Source: Mesorhizobium carmichaelinearum (GTDB lineage Bacteria; Pseudomonadota; Alphaproteobacteria; Rhizobiales; Rhizobiaceae). Taken from it: a stretch of DNA of 64,000 nt. Both the position numbers and the translations under genes were made by a program. Shown here piece after piece: positions 42,738-52,701 of the stretch (positions within the stretch are counted from its first letter, which is position 1; each line of letters begins with the position of its first letter). The notes beneath the pieces are model-generated. The model saw only the letters and a program-made list of their open reading frames with translations. It was not told the DNA's origin and did no database searches. The stretch is taken from NCBI RefSeq assembly GCF_900199455.1, contig NZ_FZQR01000010.1, positions 1 to 64,000 on the forward strand, written 5' to 3'.

Positions 42738-43766
42738 TCACTGGGCCGGCTTATAGATCTGGTCGAATATACCACCGTCGCCGAAATGATAAGGCTGCGC
42801 CTTCTTCCAGCCGCCGAAAAGCGGGTCGTCGATGGAGATCAGCTTGATATCGGGGGTCTTGGGCAGATCCGCCGGCGCCACGAGTTCGGGCTTGGCCGGG
42901 CGATAGTGGTTCTTGGCGATGATCGTCTGGCCTTCCTTGGAATAGAGCCAGCCGAGATAGGCTTCAGCCACCTTGCGCGTGCCCTTGGCATCGACATTGG
43001 CGTCGACGATCGCCACCGGCGGCTCGGCCAGGATCGATGTCGGCGGATAGACGATCTCGAAATTATCCGCGCCGAATTCGTTGAGTGCCAGATAGGCATC
43101 GTTTTCCCAGCCGATCAGCACGTCGCCAATGCCTTTTTGCGCGAAGGTGACGGTCGAGCCGCGCGCGCCGGTGTCGAGCACCGGGGCATTGGCGTAGAGC
43201 TTGCCGACGAATTCCTTGGTCTTAGCTTCGTCGCCGCCATCGTTGGCATTGGCGTAGGCCCAGGCGGCCAGGTAGTTCCAGCGGGCGCCGCCGGAGGTTT
43301 TCGGGTTGGGCGTGATCACCTGGGTGCCGTCCTTGATCAGGTCGCTCCAGTCGTGAATGCCCTTGGGATTGCCCTTGCGCACCAAGAAGATGATGGTCGA
43401 GGTGTAAGGCGCTGAATTGTTTTCGAATTTCTTGCGCCAGTCGGGATTGATCTTCTTCGATTTGGAGACGATGGCGTTGATGTCGCCCTCGAGCGCCAGC
43501 GTCACCACGTCGGCGTCTAGGCCGTCGATCACGGCACGGGCTTGCGCGCCCGATCCGCCATGCGACTGCTGGATGGTCACCGTCTCGCCGGTCTCGGCCT
43601 TCCAGTGCGCGGCGAAGGCCTCGTCATAGGCCTTGTAGAGCTCACGCGTCGGATCGTAGGACACGTTGAGGATGGTGGTGTCGGCGAACGCGAAACCGAG
43701 CGTGCCGAACTGGACAGATGTGGCGACCAGTGCGCCGAGCAGTTTCCGGAAATGAGGTTTGGTCAT
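42738..43766 (-). CDS. Sulfate ABC transporter substrate-binding protein (Sbp), copy 2
   Basis: A 342-residue binding protein and first gene of the sulfate transporter operon. Signal peptide ends near FAFADT; the mature start is TILNVSYDPTRELYKAYDEAF. The sulfate-binding motifs IQQSHGGSGAQARAVIDGL and NPKTSGGARWNYLAAWAYANAN are present. Compared with copy 1, the SHAGTSAQ loop is SHGGSGAQ, closer to classical Sbp. The 209-bp region upstream (43767-43975) contains an AT-rich stretch that probably holds its promoter; no gene is visible there. Confidence 0.94.
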   Translation of the reverse strand: MTKPHFRKLLGALVATSVQFGTLGFAFADTTILNVSYDPTRELYKAYDEAFAAHWKAETGETVTIQQSHGGSGAQARAVIDGLDADVVTLALEGDINAIVSKSKKINPDWRKKFENNSAPYTSTIIFLVRKGNPKGIHDWSDLIKDGTQVITPNPKTSGGARWNYLAAWAYANANDGGDEAKTKEFVGKLYANAPVLDTGARGSTVTFAQKGIGDVLIGWENDAYLALNEFGADNFEIVYPPTSILAEPPVAIVDANVDAKGTRKVAEAYLGWLYSKEGQTIIAKNHYRPAKPELVAPADLPKTPDIKLISIDDPLFGGWKKAQPYHFGDGGIFDQIYKPAQ

Positions 43767-43975
43767 TTCTGCCTCCGTTGAACCGGCGCCAAATCTAGCG
43801 AATTGATAGAAATTAGATGCATCGAATGTTGCCTTTTTTGTCCTCCTGAAGAAAATCTTGGACGATCTTCCGTCGCATGGGGAAATATTTTCCTCGCTGG
43901 CGCTCAGCGCGGATTCGAGGTCTATTTAGAGACGCGCGATGCCGAGGCAAGGTCGTTTGGGGCTTGATCCGGCAA

Positions 43976-44707
43976 TTACTCGGCGCTCACCGGGAAATCG
44001 AAGCGCTGGGTGGGAAAGGGCTCATGCCCAAGGGTAAAATGCCACCATTCACGTGCGTAATTCTTGAAACCGCCGGCAAGCATGGCCTCGACAAGCAACT
44101 TGCGGTTTGCTGTCGCTTCATTGCCAGGCGGGCGGTGCGCGGTCTCGCTCATCGGGTCGAAACAGTCGAAACCGGTGCCGAAGTCGAGTGTATCGGCATC
44201 GATGGCGCCGCAAGCGGGTTTGGAGACGGATGGACCGCCGACCCGCGCAATCGCGACATCGACGGTCGAGCCACGCGAATGGGTTGACAGTTCACCGACA
44301 TAACCCTTGGCGATGAGATCGCCACGCCGGACCCCGGGATACCATTGCGGATCGGACGGGCCGCCTTCGCGTGTCCATTCGCCCATGTCGGCGACGGCGC
44401 GGGCAGGGCGGTAGCAGTCGAATACGACCAGCGTCAGTCCTTTCGCTGCAATTGCTTGCTGGACGCCGGCAAGAGCTTGCGCCGCCTGCAAGGTGAGAAT
44501 GCAGACTGGTGCGTCGTAGCCGTTGACCTTGCGGTGCAGGAAATTGCCCGATCCGGCGTAGCGGATGTCCTGGCGGATCGACGGGGCGATATCGGCGAGG
44601 CGGACGAAGCCGGTGGGGAGGGGGGTGGCATGTGCTGGCGGGACGGAAGCGGCAACCGTCAGCGCGTAAAAGCCAACGCGCAGAATCGCCTGGCGTACTC
44701 TATTCAA
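43976..44707 (-). CDS. D-alanyl-D-alanine dipeptidase (VanX/DdpX-like)
   Basis: A 243-residue zinc dipeptidase with a signal peptide (VGFYALTVAASVPPAHA), hence periplasmic. The M15D motifs are STHSRGSTVDVAI (SxHxxGxAxD, with T for A), DFGTGFDCFDP and REWWHF. It cleaves D-Ala-D-Ala released from peptidoglycan precursors, allowing recycling. Its start overlaps the end of the penicillin-binding protein gene by 8 bp, so it is coupled to cell-wall synthesis. Distinct from vancomycin-resistance VanX, which is cytoplasmic. Confidence 0.88.
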   Translation of the reverse strand: MNRVRQAILRVGFYALTVAASVPPAHATPLPTGFVRLADIAPSIRQDIRYAGSGNFLHRKVNGYDAPVCILTLQAAQALAGVQQAIAAKGLTLVVFDCYRPARAVADMGEWTREGGPSDPQWYPGVRRGDLIAKGYVGELSTHSRGSTVDVAIARVGGPSVSKPACGAIDADTLDFGTGFDCFDPMSETAHRPPGNEATANRKLLVEAMLAGGFKNYAREWWHFTLGHEPFPTQRFDFPVSAE

Positions 44708-46790
44708 CGAACACTTTCACGCTGGCCGCGCGCCCGGCCGCGTCGATCACGGTCAACGTCGAGTAGCCGGCACCGTCCGGTTGCCAGGTCGCGGTGCGGC
44801 GGCGGTCGAGGCCAACCAGCGGCTTGCCGTTGGCAAGCCAGCGGAACGGCGCCCGGCCGCCCTGCAGTTTCAGCACCAGCGGCGTGGCGTCGGCGGAATT
44901 GGTGGCGAGGTCGACGCGGGCGCCGTCCGGCGGGAAGATGATCGTCGGCGCGGGCTCGGTCGGCGTCGCCTGCACCAGGCCATCGGCGCCGGCGCCGAAG
45001 CGGGCGAGCGTCACCGGCAGGTCCTCGCGCTTGGGGGTGAAGGCGCCTGATGGTTTGCCCGGCAGCGGCACGGTGGCCAGGCCCGAACGGACGAAGCCCT
45101 CGAACAGGATGGGAGCGGCCGAGACATAGCCGGAAAGACCCGGCACCGCGCTGGCGTCGGGACGTCCGACCCAGACACCCAGCACGTAGCGGCCGTCGAA
45201 GCCGACCGACCAGGCGTCGCGGTAGCCGTAGGAGGTGCCGGTCTTGTAGGCGATGCCGCGCTGCAAGGCGCCTTCCGGTGGCTTGACGCCCGACAATATG
45301 TCGATGATCTGCCAGTTCGCCTGGTCGTTGAGGATGGTGGCGGTGGTGCGTTCGGCGTTCGCCGGCTCGGTGCCGTCATGCAGCGTGTGTGTCTTGCCGC
45401 CATTGGCGAGCCCCGTATAGAGCTGGACGAGGTCGCGCAGCGTGACGCCAACGCCGCCAAGGCCGATGGCCAGGCCCGGCGCCTCGTTGATCGGCAGGAT
45501 CGGGTTGACGCCGGCCTGGCGGAAGCGCGCCATCAGCCGCGCCGGCCCCACCGCGTCGAGCACGCGGATCGCCGGCACGTTGAGCGACAATTGCAGCGCC
45601 TGGCGGACGCTGACATCGCCCTGGTAACCCATGTCGAAATTCTTTGGCCGGTAGCCGCCGAAATCGACCGGGCTGTCCTCGATCAGCGTTTCCTGCGCCA
45701 CCAGCCCCTGTTCGAAGGCGAGGCCATAGATGAACGGTTTCAGCGTCGAGCCGGGCGAGCGCACGATCTTGGTCATGTCGATCCAGCCGGAGCGGCTGGC
45801 GTCGAAGAAATTGGCCGAGCCGACTTCGCCCAGAATGTCGCCGGTGCGGGAGTCGGCCAGCACCATGGCGACGGACAGACGCGGTCCAAGCTTGGTCGCG
45901 GCGTCGCGCGCCACCTGTTCCAGGCCTTCCTGGACGCTTTTGCGGATGGTCAGTTTGAGCGGCTGGCCGGGAACAGCCCTGGGCAGCATTGCATAGGCGG
46001 CGTGCGCGGCGAGCGCCGGAAGAGTGCGGCGCAGGCCCGACACATCGTCAAGGGCGGCGCGTGCGGCCTCGCGTTCGCCGATCAGGCCCGACGAGACCAT
46101 GCGGGTCAGCACGCGGTCGCGGGCGGCATGGGCGATTTCGAGGTTGCGGTCGGGTCGGCGCTTTTCCGGCAATTGGGGCAAGGCGACGAGCAGGGCGGCT
46201 TCGGAGACAGTGAGCCGCTTCGGCTCCTTGCCGAAATAGGCGAGCGAAGCGGCACGCACGCCTTCCAGATTGCCGCCATAAGGCGCCAGCGTCAGATAGC
46301 GCTCGAGGATCTCATTCTTCGACAGCCGCCGCTCGATCTGAATGGCGCGCAGCATCTGCTTGATCTTGGACCCGAGGCTGCGGCTTTCGCGCGGCTCTAT
46401 CAGGCGCGCAAGCTGCATCGACAGCGTCGAGCCGCCGGAGACGATGTGGCCGCTGGTGATGAGCTGGCCCGCCGCGCGGCCAAGCGCCAGCACGTCGACG
46501 CCCTGATGGTCCCAGAAGCGCTTGTCCTCATAGGTGACCAGCATGTCGACGAACTGCTTGTCGACCTGGTCGAGCCGGGTTTCGAGTCGCCAGTAGCCGT
46601 CCGGCGTGGCGAAGGCACGCAACAGCTGGCCATCGCGGTCCTGGACTTCGGTGGAGACCGTCAACGTCGCCGGCAGGGGTGGCGGGAAGGCGCGGTCGAG
46701 TTCCCACAAGGTAGCTGTGGCGACCGCCGCAAAACCCACCAGGGAGGCGGCGGCGATGCCTGTTCGACGGAGAAATTTTCTGGAGAGCAT
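44700..46790 (-). CDS. pbpC: Penicillin-binding protein 1C
   Basis: A 696-residue class A penicillin-binding protein. After an N-terminal membrane anchor (GIAAASLVGFAAVATATLW) comes the GT51 transglycosylase with VTYEDKRFWDHQGVD and GGSTLSMQLARL, then the transpeptidase with SPGSTLKPF (catalytic Ser of SxxK near residue 345), and KTGTSYGYRDAW. A C-terminal PBP1C-specific domain (BiPBP_C) follows. I chose the ATG at 46790. An in-frame start at 46805 would place the leader inside a repeat. It sits between an alpha-2-macroglobulin gene and a dipeptidase, the known pbpC-yfhM pairing. Confidence 0.93.
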   Translation of the reverse strand: MLSRKFLRRTGIAAASLVGFAAVATATLWELDRAFPPPLPATLTVSTEVQDRDGQLLRAFATPDGYWRLETRLDQVDKQFVDMLVTYEDKRFWDHQGVDVLALGRAAGQLITSGHIVSGGSTLSMQLARLIEPRESRSLGSKIKQMLRAIQIERRLSKNEILERYLTLAPYGGNLEGVRAASLAYFGKEPKRLTVSEAALLVALPQLPEKRRPDRNLEIAHAARDRVLTRMVSSGLIGEREAARAALDDVSGLRRTLPALAAHAAYAMLPRAVPGQPLKLTIRKSVQEGLEQVARDAATKLGPRLSVAMVLADSRTGDILGEVGSANFFDASRSGWIDMTKIVRSPGSTLKPFIYGLAFEQGLVAQETLIEDSPVDFGGYRPKNFDMGYQGDVSVRQALQLSLNVPAIRVLDAVGPARLMARFRQAGVNPILPINEAPGLAIGLGGVGVTLRDLVQLYTGLANGGKTHTLHDGTEPANAERTTATILNDQANWQIIDILSGVKPPEGALQRGIAYKTGTSYGYRDAWSVGFDGRYVLGVWVGRPDASAVPGLSGYVSAAPILFEGFVRSGLATVPLPGKPSGAFTPKREDLPVTLARFGAGADGLVQATPTEPAPTIIFPPDGARVDLATNSADATPLVLKLQGGRAPFRWLANGKPLVGLDRRRTATWQPDGAGYSTLTVIDAAGRAASVKVFVE

Positions 46791-46799
46791 GGCGCTACC

Positions 46800-46887
46800 C
46801 CTCATCCGCCTGCCCGTCCTCCGCAGCAGCTGCGCTGCAGCTGCGGAGGGTGGACCGGCACCTTCTCCCCGTTGAACGGGGAGAAGG
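46800..46887. repeat. Palindromic intergenic repeat upstream of pbpC
   Basis: CACCTTCTCCCCGTTGAACG... at 46859-46887 forms an inverted CCTTCTCCCC/GGGGAGAAGG hairpin. A second hairpin, CCTCCGCAGC (46818-46827) with GCTGCGGAGG (46840-46849), is adjacent. The core is the same as in the repeats at 12013-12170 and 14183-14313. It fills most of the 140 bp between the alpha-2-macroglobulin stop and the pbpC start. Confidence 0.8.
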
Positions 46888-46930
46888 TAACTGTCGCGGA
46901 CATCGGCGTGTTCATCTTCGCCAAGGCACC

Positions 46931-49900
46931 TTACGGCGCCTTGATCTCCATCATGCCAGTTGCGGTGCGGGCCGAGTATTGCGGCCGGTACATGTCTTCC
47001 ACCGTTGCCGCCGGATGAGCGTAGGTGCCCGGCGTCACTGCGCGCACGACATAGGCGAGCGTCAGATTGTGGTCGTGATCGCCGTCGGCAGGGTTGAACG
47101 CCGCGACAAAACGGTCGTCGCGGAATTCGAGATGGGCGGCATCGGTCTGTGCCAGCCAGGAGAAATTCGTCAATTGCGCGCTAGAGACCAGGCCGGGATT
47201 GTCGATCTCGAAGCCGGCCGGCAACAGGTCGGTGACCAGCAGGCGCGACGGCCAGCTGTTCTGCTCGGTGACCTTGAGCACGACGACATAGCGTTCGTTC
47301 TGGGTTGCCTCCGTCACATTGGCTTCGGTGCCATCGAGCTTGTAGTAGGTGCGGTCGATGGTGAAGCCGTCACCGCCGGCCGGCAAGGGCTGGATCGGCG
47401 ACGCCACGGTGGTGATGACGGCCTGCAGCGGGGTCTTGCCGGTGTTGGCGATTTCGAGCGGGCTGTCGACCAGCTCGGAGCCGTTGACCTGGTTGGAATA
47501 GCCGCCTGAATGCGGCGCGCCATTGACGGTCAGCGTGATCGAATCATTGCCCTCCTTCAGCGCACGGGCCGCCAGCAGCATCCAGGAATCGTCCTGGGTG
47601 CTGGTCCAGCGGACTTCGGCGCGTTCCCTGGTCACCAGCTTGATCAGTTCCGGCACGATCGTCGACACCGGCTTCGATTCCGCCGCCAGCGACAGCATCG
47701 CCGCGCCGTCACGCAGCGCTGAGCCGTAGTCGGAGCGGTACCAGTCGTAGTCGGTCTGCGACTTGGCGAGCTGCAGCGCGGTCTTGAACGTCGCCTCCGA
47801 GCGCTGGGTGTCGCCGTAGAGCGCAAGGCTCGCCGCCAGCTGGGCAACGGCCATCGGGCTCGAGAAGGCTTCGAGCTGGGTATCGGCATAGTAGCGCAGA
47901 TCGCCGATCGAGGCCTTCTTGTTGCGGGCGAGAACGTAGAGGGCGTAGGCGATCTCGCTGCCGCGGTCCTGTACGCTCTGGTCGTAACCGAGCGAGTTCT
48001 GCAGATTGCTCAGCGCCTGGTTCATGGCAAGCGCCGGCACGTCGTATTTCTGCTCGCGCGCCCTGGTCAGGAACTCGCTGACATAGGCGTCGAGCCACAG
48101 ATCGCCGGAGCCCGGACCCCACAGGCCGAAGCTGCCGCTCGAGGACTGGTAGCTCAGCACCTTGTAGATGGCATCCTGGATACGACCGTGCAGGTCGGGG
48201 TCGCTTTCCATGCCGATGCCCGACGCCATCTCGTTGACGTAGAGAAGCGGCATGGCGCGGCTGGTCGTCTGCTCGGCGCAACCATAGGGGTAGCGGTCGA
48301 GCGTCATCAGCAGTGACGGCACGTCGAAGGCAGCCGCCTGCGAAACGCCGACGCTGACGGAAGCGCCGTCCAGCAGGCTTGCCGCCAGCAGCTCCTTATC
48401 GACGCGCAGCGCGCCGCCATTGCCCTTGAGGTCGACCACAAGGCGCGTGGTGACCGGCAATTGCGCCGGGCGCACCGGCACGTAGAGCGTTTGCTCGACC
48501 TTGGTGCCGTCGGCATGCGCCAGCTTGATGGTGAGCGAGGCATTGCCCGGCGTCTTTGCGATCAGCGGCACGGTCAGCGTCTGGCGCTTGCCCTGGGCGA
48601 GCGTCAGCTTCTGGGGCAGGGGCTTGTCACCGGTTGACAGGTCGCCTGTCGTGTCGATCGAGAAGGCATAGTCGCCGGCAGGACCGTCGGTATCGGCCAC
48701 GTCGAGCCGCATGACGGCGGCGTCGCCGGGCGCCAGGAAGCGCGGCAGGCCGGCGGTGATGACCACCGGGTCGCGCACGATGACGTCGGACTGGGCATGG
48801 CCGACCGCTTCCTTGGTCCAGGCGACGGCCATGACGCGCACGGTGCCGTTGAACTGCGGAATGTCGAAGTCGATCCGTGCCTTGCCGTCGGCGTCGAGCT
48901 GGACGGGGCCGGAGAAGAAGGCGACCAGCTTTTCGGTGGGCGGGCTGCCTTGCGCCTGCATGTTGGCGCCGTCACCGCCGGTCCTGAGCTTGCCGGTGGT
49001 GCCGAGCGAGCCGTCGATCAGGCGGCCATAGATGTCACGGATCTCCATGCCCAGCATGCGCTGGCCGAAGAACCAGTTCTCCGGGTCCGGCGCCTTGTAA
49101 TTGGTCAGGTTGAGGATGCCGACATCGACGGCGGCAACCATGACATAGGCGTTGGTGCCCGGCTGCACGCCGGCCACGGAAACCGGGATCGACAGCTGCT
49201 GGCGCGGCATCGTCTTGTCCGGCGGCGTCAGCGTGACCGCGAGCTTCTTGGCGCCCGGATCGACCGTCAGCCATTTCACGCCGATGGCGCGGGCCGGCAT
49301 GCGCGTTTCCTGCGCATCGCCCGGCCGGAACAGGGTTGCCGTGACATAGGCGCCGGCGCCCCAATCGTCACCGACCGGGATGTCGACGGTGCTGCCGCCG
49401 GCAGGCACGGTCGCCGTGATGGTCTTCAAGAGCTTGTCGGAACCGACATTGATCAGAAGTTCGCCGGCAAAATGCGGCGAGACCTTCAGCTTGGCCACTT
49501 CGCCAGCGGCATAATTGTCCTTGTCGAGGGCGATCTCCAGGCCGTCGGGCGTCTCGGTGGTTGTCGAGGCGACATACCAGCCGGCGTCGAATTCATAGCT
49601 GGTGGCAGGACCCTCAGGATCGGAGGTCTCGACCTCGAGCCGGTACTGGCCCCAGTCGACCGGCACGGAGACGGTGGCGTCGCCATCGGCGCTAAGGTCG
49701 ATCTGGCCGTTGGCGATCGACTTGGTCAAGGAGACCGGCTCGTAGTTCCAGGAGTTGTTGTTACGGTACCACTGGTAATTGCGTTCGACCTTGACCAGCG
49801 TCCACTGCGCGCCTTTCAGCGCCTCGCGCTTGCCGGCCGGATCGACGGCGATCAGGCTGAACTTGGCCGTGCCGCCCTGCGGCACTTCACCATCGGCGAA

Positions 49901-52429
49901 GTCCGGACGGATGCCGATCATATGGCCTTGCGGGCGGATGCCGATGTTGAGCGAGCGCTCGATGGCGCGGCCACCGGTTTCGCGCATGCGCACCGTCACC
50001 TTGCCGTTGACCAGCTTGGTGGTCGAGGGCAACTGGTCAACGGTAATAGGGAAGGTCGCCTTGCCGTCATCGCCGACCACCGGCAGGTTGGTCAGCGGCG
50101 TGACGGTGGGCTCCGCAGACTGCTCGTCGGCGAGGCCGAAGGAGAAGTTGGGGAAGCGGTCCCAGTCGCGTGCCGTCGACAGCGTCAACTCGCCTTCCAG
50201 CGCCAGGCCCGCCGCCGGCGCGCCATAGAGGAAGCGGCCGTCGATGTTGATGTTGGCGGTTTCGCCGCGCTCGATTTCCTGCTTGTCGGCCTTCATATCG
50301 AATTCGATGCGATCCGGCACGAAATCCTCGACCAGGAACATCTGGCTGGCGACTGCCGGCTGCTTGGGATCGGTGTAGATGGACACCGACCAGGTGCCCC
50401 GCATGGCGTTGGGTTCAAGCGGCAGGTCGACGGCATGGCCGCCGGCCGAAGCGCCGTCGCTGACGATGCGGCGGTCCTCGACGCCATCGGGGCGCGAGAA
50501 GATGAAGGTCAGCGGCAGGTTCTCGACCGCCTTGGCGGCGCCATCGCGGGCAAGGGCCGCGACATGGACATCCTCGCCGGCGCGGTAGATGCCGCGTTCG
50601 GTCCAGGCATAGACGTCGAGCGCGCCGGGCGCCGCGCGCCCGGTGACGCCGCGGTCGGACAGGTCGAAACCGGCCTTGGACATGTCGAGGAAGACGAAAT
50701 CATTGTCGCCCTGCTTGGCCATCAGCACGGCCGGCACCATGCCGCCGTCGCCTCGCGTCAGGCCGGGATTGAAGATGGCATGGCCCTCGGCATCCGACGT
50801 CGCGGTGCCGAGAACCTCGTTGTTCCTGGCAACCAGCGTCAGTTCGGCGCCGGCTATCGGCTTGGCTGAGCCCAGCGAACGGGCAAAGACATTGAGCCCG
50901 TCCTGGCCGGTATAGGTCGACAGGCCGATGTCGGAGACGACGAACCACTGCGTGGCCAGCGAACCGTAATCGTCGCTCTTGTCGTTGACGGCCTGGGCGG
51001 TCAGCACATAGACGCCGGGCTTGCGTTGCGGCAGCGCTTCGTCGACCGGGAAGGAGGTCGTCACTTCCTTGTTGAGGTCGTTGACGATGTCGAGCTGACC
51101 TTGCCAGACCGGCGCGCCCATCTGCTCGGAAATGTTGGAGATGTCATAGCTGTCGAGCTGGTGCAGGAACTGGTAGCCGGACAGAAGCTGCGCCAGCGAA
51201 CGGTCGCCGATGCGGTAGAGCTTCATCTCAGCGGCGTTCATGTTGACGGTGACGACCGGAATGCCGCGGCGCGCGCCGGCCGGCAGCACGAAGCTGTCGC
51301 CGGTGAAGCGGGCGGACGGGGCGCGGTCCTGCACATAGATCGACAGCACCACGGGAGCGGCGGTCACTTCGCCGATGGCGGCCGGCAGGCCGGCGCGGAA
51401 GGTGACGTCATAATGCTGGCCGTGTTCCAGCCCTTCGACGCAGATCTGCTTGTCCTTGGCCTCGACGCCCTTGGGCGGCGCGTTGTCGACGGTGACGAAC
51501 TGCGCATAGTCGACGTCGGTTTTGACCAGTTCCTCGGAGAACTGCGCGCAGATGCGCGGCGCGCTGGTGTCGGCATCGACGCTGTGGTCGATGACACGGA
51601 AACCCTTGCGGGCCTTGAGATCGGCATAGTCCGCCTGCACGGCCGGCGACGTGACGAGCGCAAGGCTGGCTTCATAGGCCTGCAGCGCCGGGCGGTAGAG
51701 ATCGCGCTTGTCGAGGCCGGCGCCAAGCAGCGCCAGCACGTCGGCGCGCGTCTTGGTGGTGCGCAAGAGCTTGTAGGCGTTGAAGGCGGCCGAAGTGCCG
51801 TTCATCGGCAAGGTCGACGCTTCGGAGGTGTTGGTTGCGGGCTGCACGGCCAGCGTTTCGCGCGCCAGCTTGAGCCAGAGCTGGCCATCGTCGGGCATCA
51901 CCGAGACCGCGGCCTCGTATTTCTGCATGGCGGAGCGATGGTCGCCGGTCAGCACGGCCTGCTCGGCCGAGTTGATCAGAGCGGCCATGCCCTCGGTCGG
52001 CTTGTCAAAAGCCGGGCCGAGCAGCCTGTTGCGGTATTGCTGGGCCTGATCGGCCATCCAGTTGGGGAAGAAGGCGAGTTCCGGCGGGGCGCCGATATCG
52101 GGATCGCCGTCGATGTTGACGATCTTGCCCGCAACCGCGCCGTTGAAGGGTTTCAGCTGATTGTAGTCGGATTTGAGAAAGCACCATTTGGCCTTGGTGT
52201 TGTAGGTGAAGGCGCGGCAGGCCGGATCGCCAAGGCATGTCGTCTTGCACTGGTCGAGGGTGACATTCTGGTCGGATCTGAGATCAAAGCCGAAATAATC
52301 GGAATTGTCGGATGTTGCGATTCGCCGGGCCTCGGCCGCTTGCGCGACGTCATTCCAGGCTAAGACATTGGCCCAGGCGAAGAAGAGAAGGATCAGGATC
52401 GACAGATCACGAGCCGCGCGCATTGCCAT
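46931..52429 (-). CDS. Alpha-2-macroglobulin family protein
   Basis: A very large (1832-residue) bacterial alpha-2-macroglobulin, exported by the signal sequence ILILLFFAWANVLAWNDVAQA-AE. A PAN/apple-like module lies near residues 55-105 (CKTTCLGDPACRAFTYN). Macroglobulin domains follow, and the thioester motif YGCAEQTTS has Cys at about 1384 with the CxEQ intact, so protease trapping by covalent capture is possible. The terminal-complement-like helical domain and receptor-like domain complete it. No lipobox was seen, unlike the E. coli lipoprotein. It is the first gene of an operon with pbpC, consistent with a role in defending the periplasm and repairing the wall after protease attack. Confidence 0.93.
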   Translation of the reverse strand: MAMRAARDLSILILLFFAWANVLAWNDVAQAAEARRIATSDNSDYFGFDLRSDQNVTLDQCKTTCLGDPACRAFTYNTKAKWCFLKSDYNQLKPFNGAVAGKIVNIDGDPDIGAPPELAFFPNWMADQAQQYRNRLLGPAFDKPTEGMAALINSAEQAVLTGDHRSAMQKYEAAVSVMPDDGQLWLKLARETLAVQPATNTSEASTLPMNGTSAAFNAYKLLRTTKTRADVLALLGAGLDKRDLYRPALQAYEASLALVTSPAVQADYADLKARKGFRVIDHSVDADTSAPRICAQFSEELVKTDVDYAQFVTVDNAPPKGVEAKDKQICVEGLEHGQHYDVTFRAGLPAAIGEVTAAPVVLSIYVQDRAPSARFTGDSFVLPAGARRGIPVVTVNMNAAEMKLYRIGDRSLAQLLSGYQFLHQLDSYDISNISEQMGAPVWQGQLDIVNDLNKEVTTSFPVDEALPQRKPGVYVLTAQAVNDKSDDYGSLATQWFVVSDIGLSTYTGQDGLNVFARSLGSAKPIAGAELTLVARNNEVLGTATSDAEGHAIFNPGLTRGDGGMVPAVLMAKQGDNDFVFLDMSKAGFDLSDRGVTGRAAPGALDVYAWTERGIYRAGEDVHVAALARDGAAKAVENLPLTFIFSRPDGVEDRRIVSDGASAGGHAVDLPLEPNAMRGTWSVSIYTDPKQPAVASQMFLVEDFVPDRIEFDMKADKQEIERGETANINIDGRFLYGAPAAGLALEGELTLSTARDWDRFPNFSFGLADEQSAEPTVTPLTNLPVVGDDGKATFPITVDQLPSTTKLVNGKVTVRMRETGGRAIERSLNIGIRPQGHMIGIRPDFADGEVPQGGTAKFSLIAVDPAGKREALKGAQWTLVKVERNYQWYRNNNSWNYEPVSLTKSIANGQIDLSADGDATVSVPVDWGQYRLEVETSDPEGPATSYEFDAGWYVASTTTETPDGLEIALDKDNYAAGEVAKLKVSPHFAGELLINVGSDKLLKTITATVPAGGSTVDIPVGDDWGAGAYVTATLFRPGDAQETRMPARAIGVKWLTVDPGAKKLAVTLTPPDKTMPRQQLSIPVSVAGVQPGTNAYVMVAAVDVGILNLTNYKAPDPENWFFGQRMLGMEIRDIYGRLIDGSLGTTGKLRTGGDGANMQAQGSPPTEKLVAFFSGPVQLDADGKARIDFDIPQFNGTVRVMAVAWTKEAVGHAQSDVIVRDPVVITAGLPRFLAPGDAAVMRLDVADTDGPAGDYAFSIDTTGDLSTGDKPLPQKLTLAQGKRQTLTVPLIAKTPGNASLTIKLAHADGTKVEQTLYVPVRPAQLPVTTRLVVDLKGNGGALRVDKELLAASLLDGASVSVGVSQAAAFDVPSLLMTLDRYPYGCAEQTTSRAMPLLYVNEMASGIGMESDPDLHGRIQDAIYKVLSYQSSSGSFGLWGPGSGDLWLDAYVSEFLTRAREQKYDVPALAMNQALSNLQNSLGYDQSVQDRGSEIAYALYVLARNKKASIGDLRYYADTQLEAFSSPMAVAQLAASLALYGDTQRSEATFKTALQLAKSQTDYDWYRSDYGSALRDGAAMLSLAAESKPVSTIVPELIKLVTRERAEVRWTSTQDDSWMLLAARALKEGNDSITLTVNGAPHSGGYSNQVNGSELVDSPLEIANTGKTPLQAVITTVASPIQPLPAGGDGFTIDRTYYKLDGTEANVTEATQNERYVVVLKVTEQNSWPSRLLVTDLLPAGFEIDNPGLVSSAQLTNFSWLAQTDAAHLEFRDDRFVAAFNPADGDHDHNLTLAYVVRAVTPGTYAHPAATVEDMYRPQYSARTATGMMEIKAP

Positions 52430-52701
52430 AACACCCTCCAGACAATTGCAGACGTCCAGGCATGTTCAAGCTTCAGTCAAGCTTGTCAACACAAGGACGC
52501 GGCAGGGTTCCGCCTGCCAACGGTTTCCTTTCCGGCCAATGACCGGTAGTACCTCCATAGGACAGGGGATCACGCATTCTTGCGGCGACGCAGAAGGTGT
52601 GAATTCCAAGCCCGTCCTATTTCAGACAATTGGATTGTGGCCCCTTTACGAGCGCTTCAGAACTTCATTCCAATTTTAGTTTTGTAACCTAGGTTGTCTT
52701 A

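Noticed and set aside
46791..46805. Upstream in-frame start for penicillin-binding protein 1C at 46805
   Set aside because: It would begin inside the palindromic repeat. The ATG at 46790 gives the normal N-terminus and has a GAGGGG upstream.
48797..50869. A 690-codon plus-strand open frame opposite the macroglobulin gene
   Set aside because: The macroglobulin has clear domain motifs, including the thioester. The opposing frame has none and is a compositional shadow.
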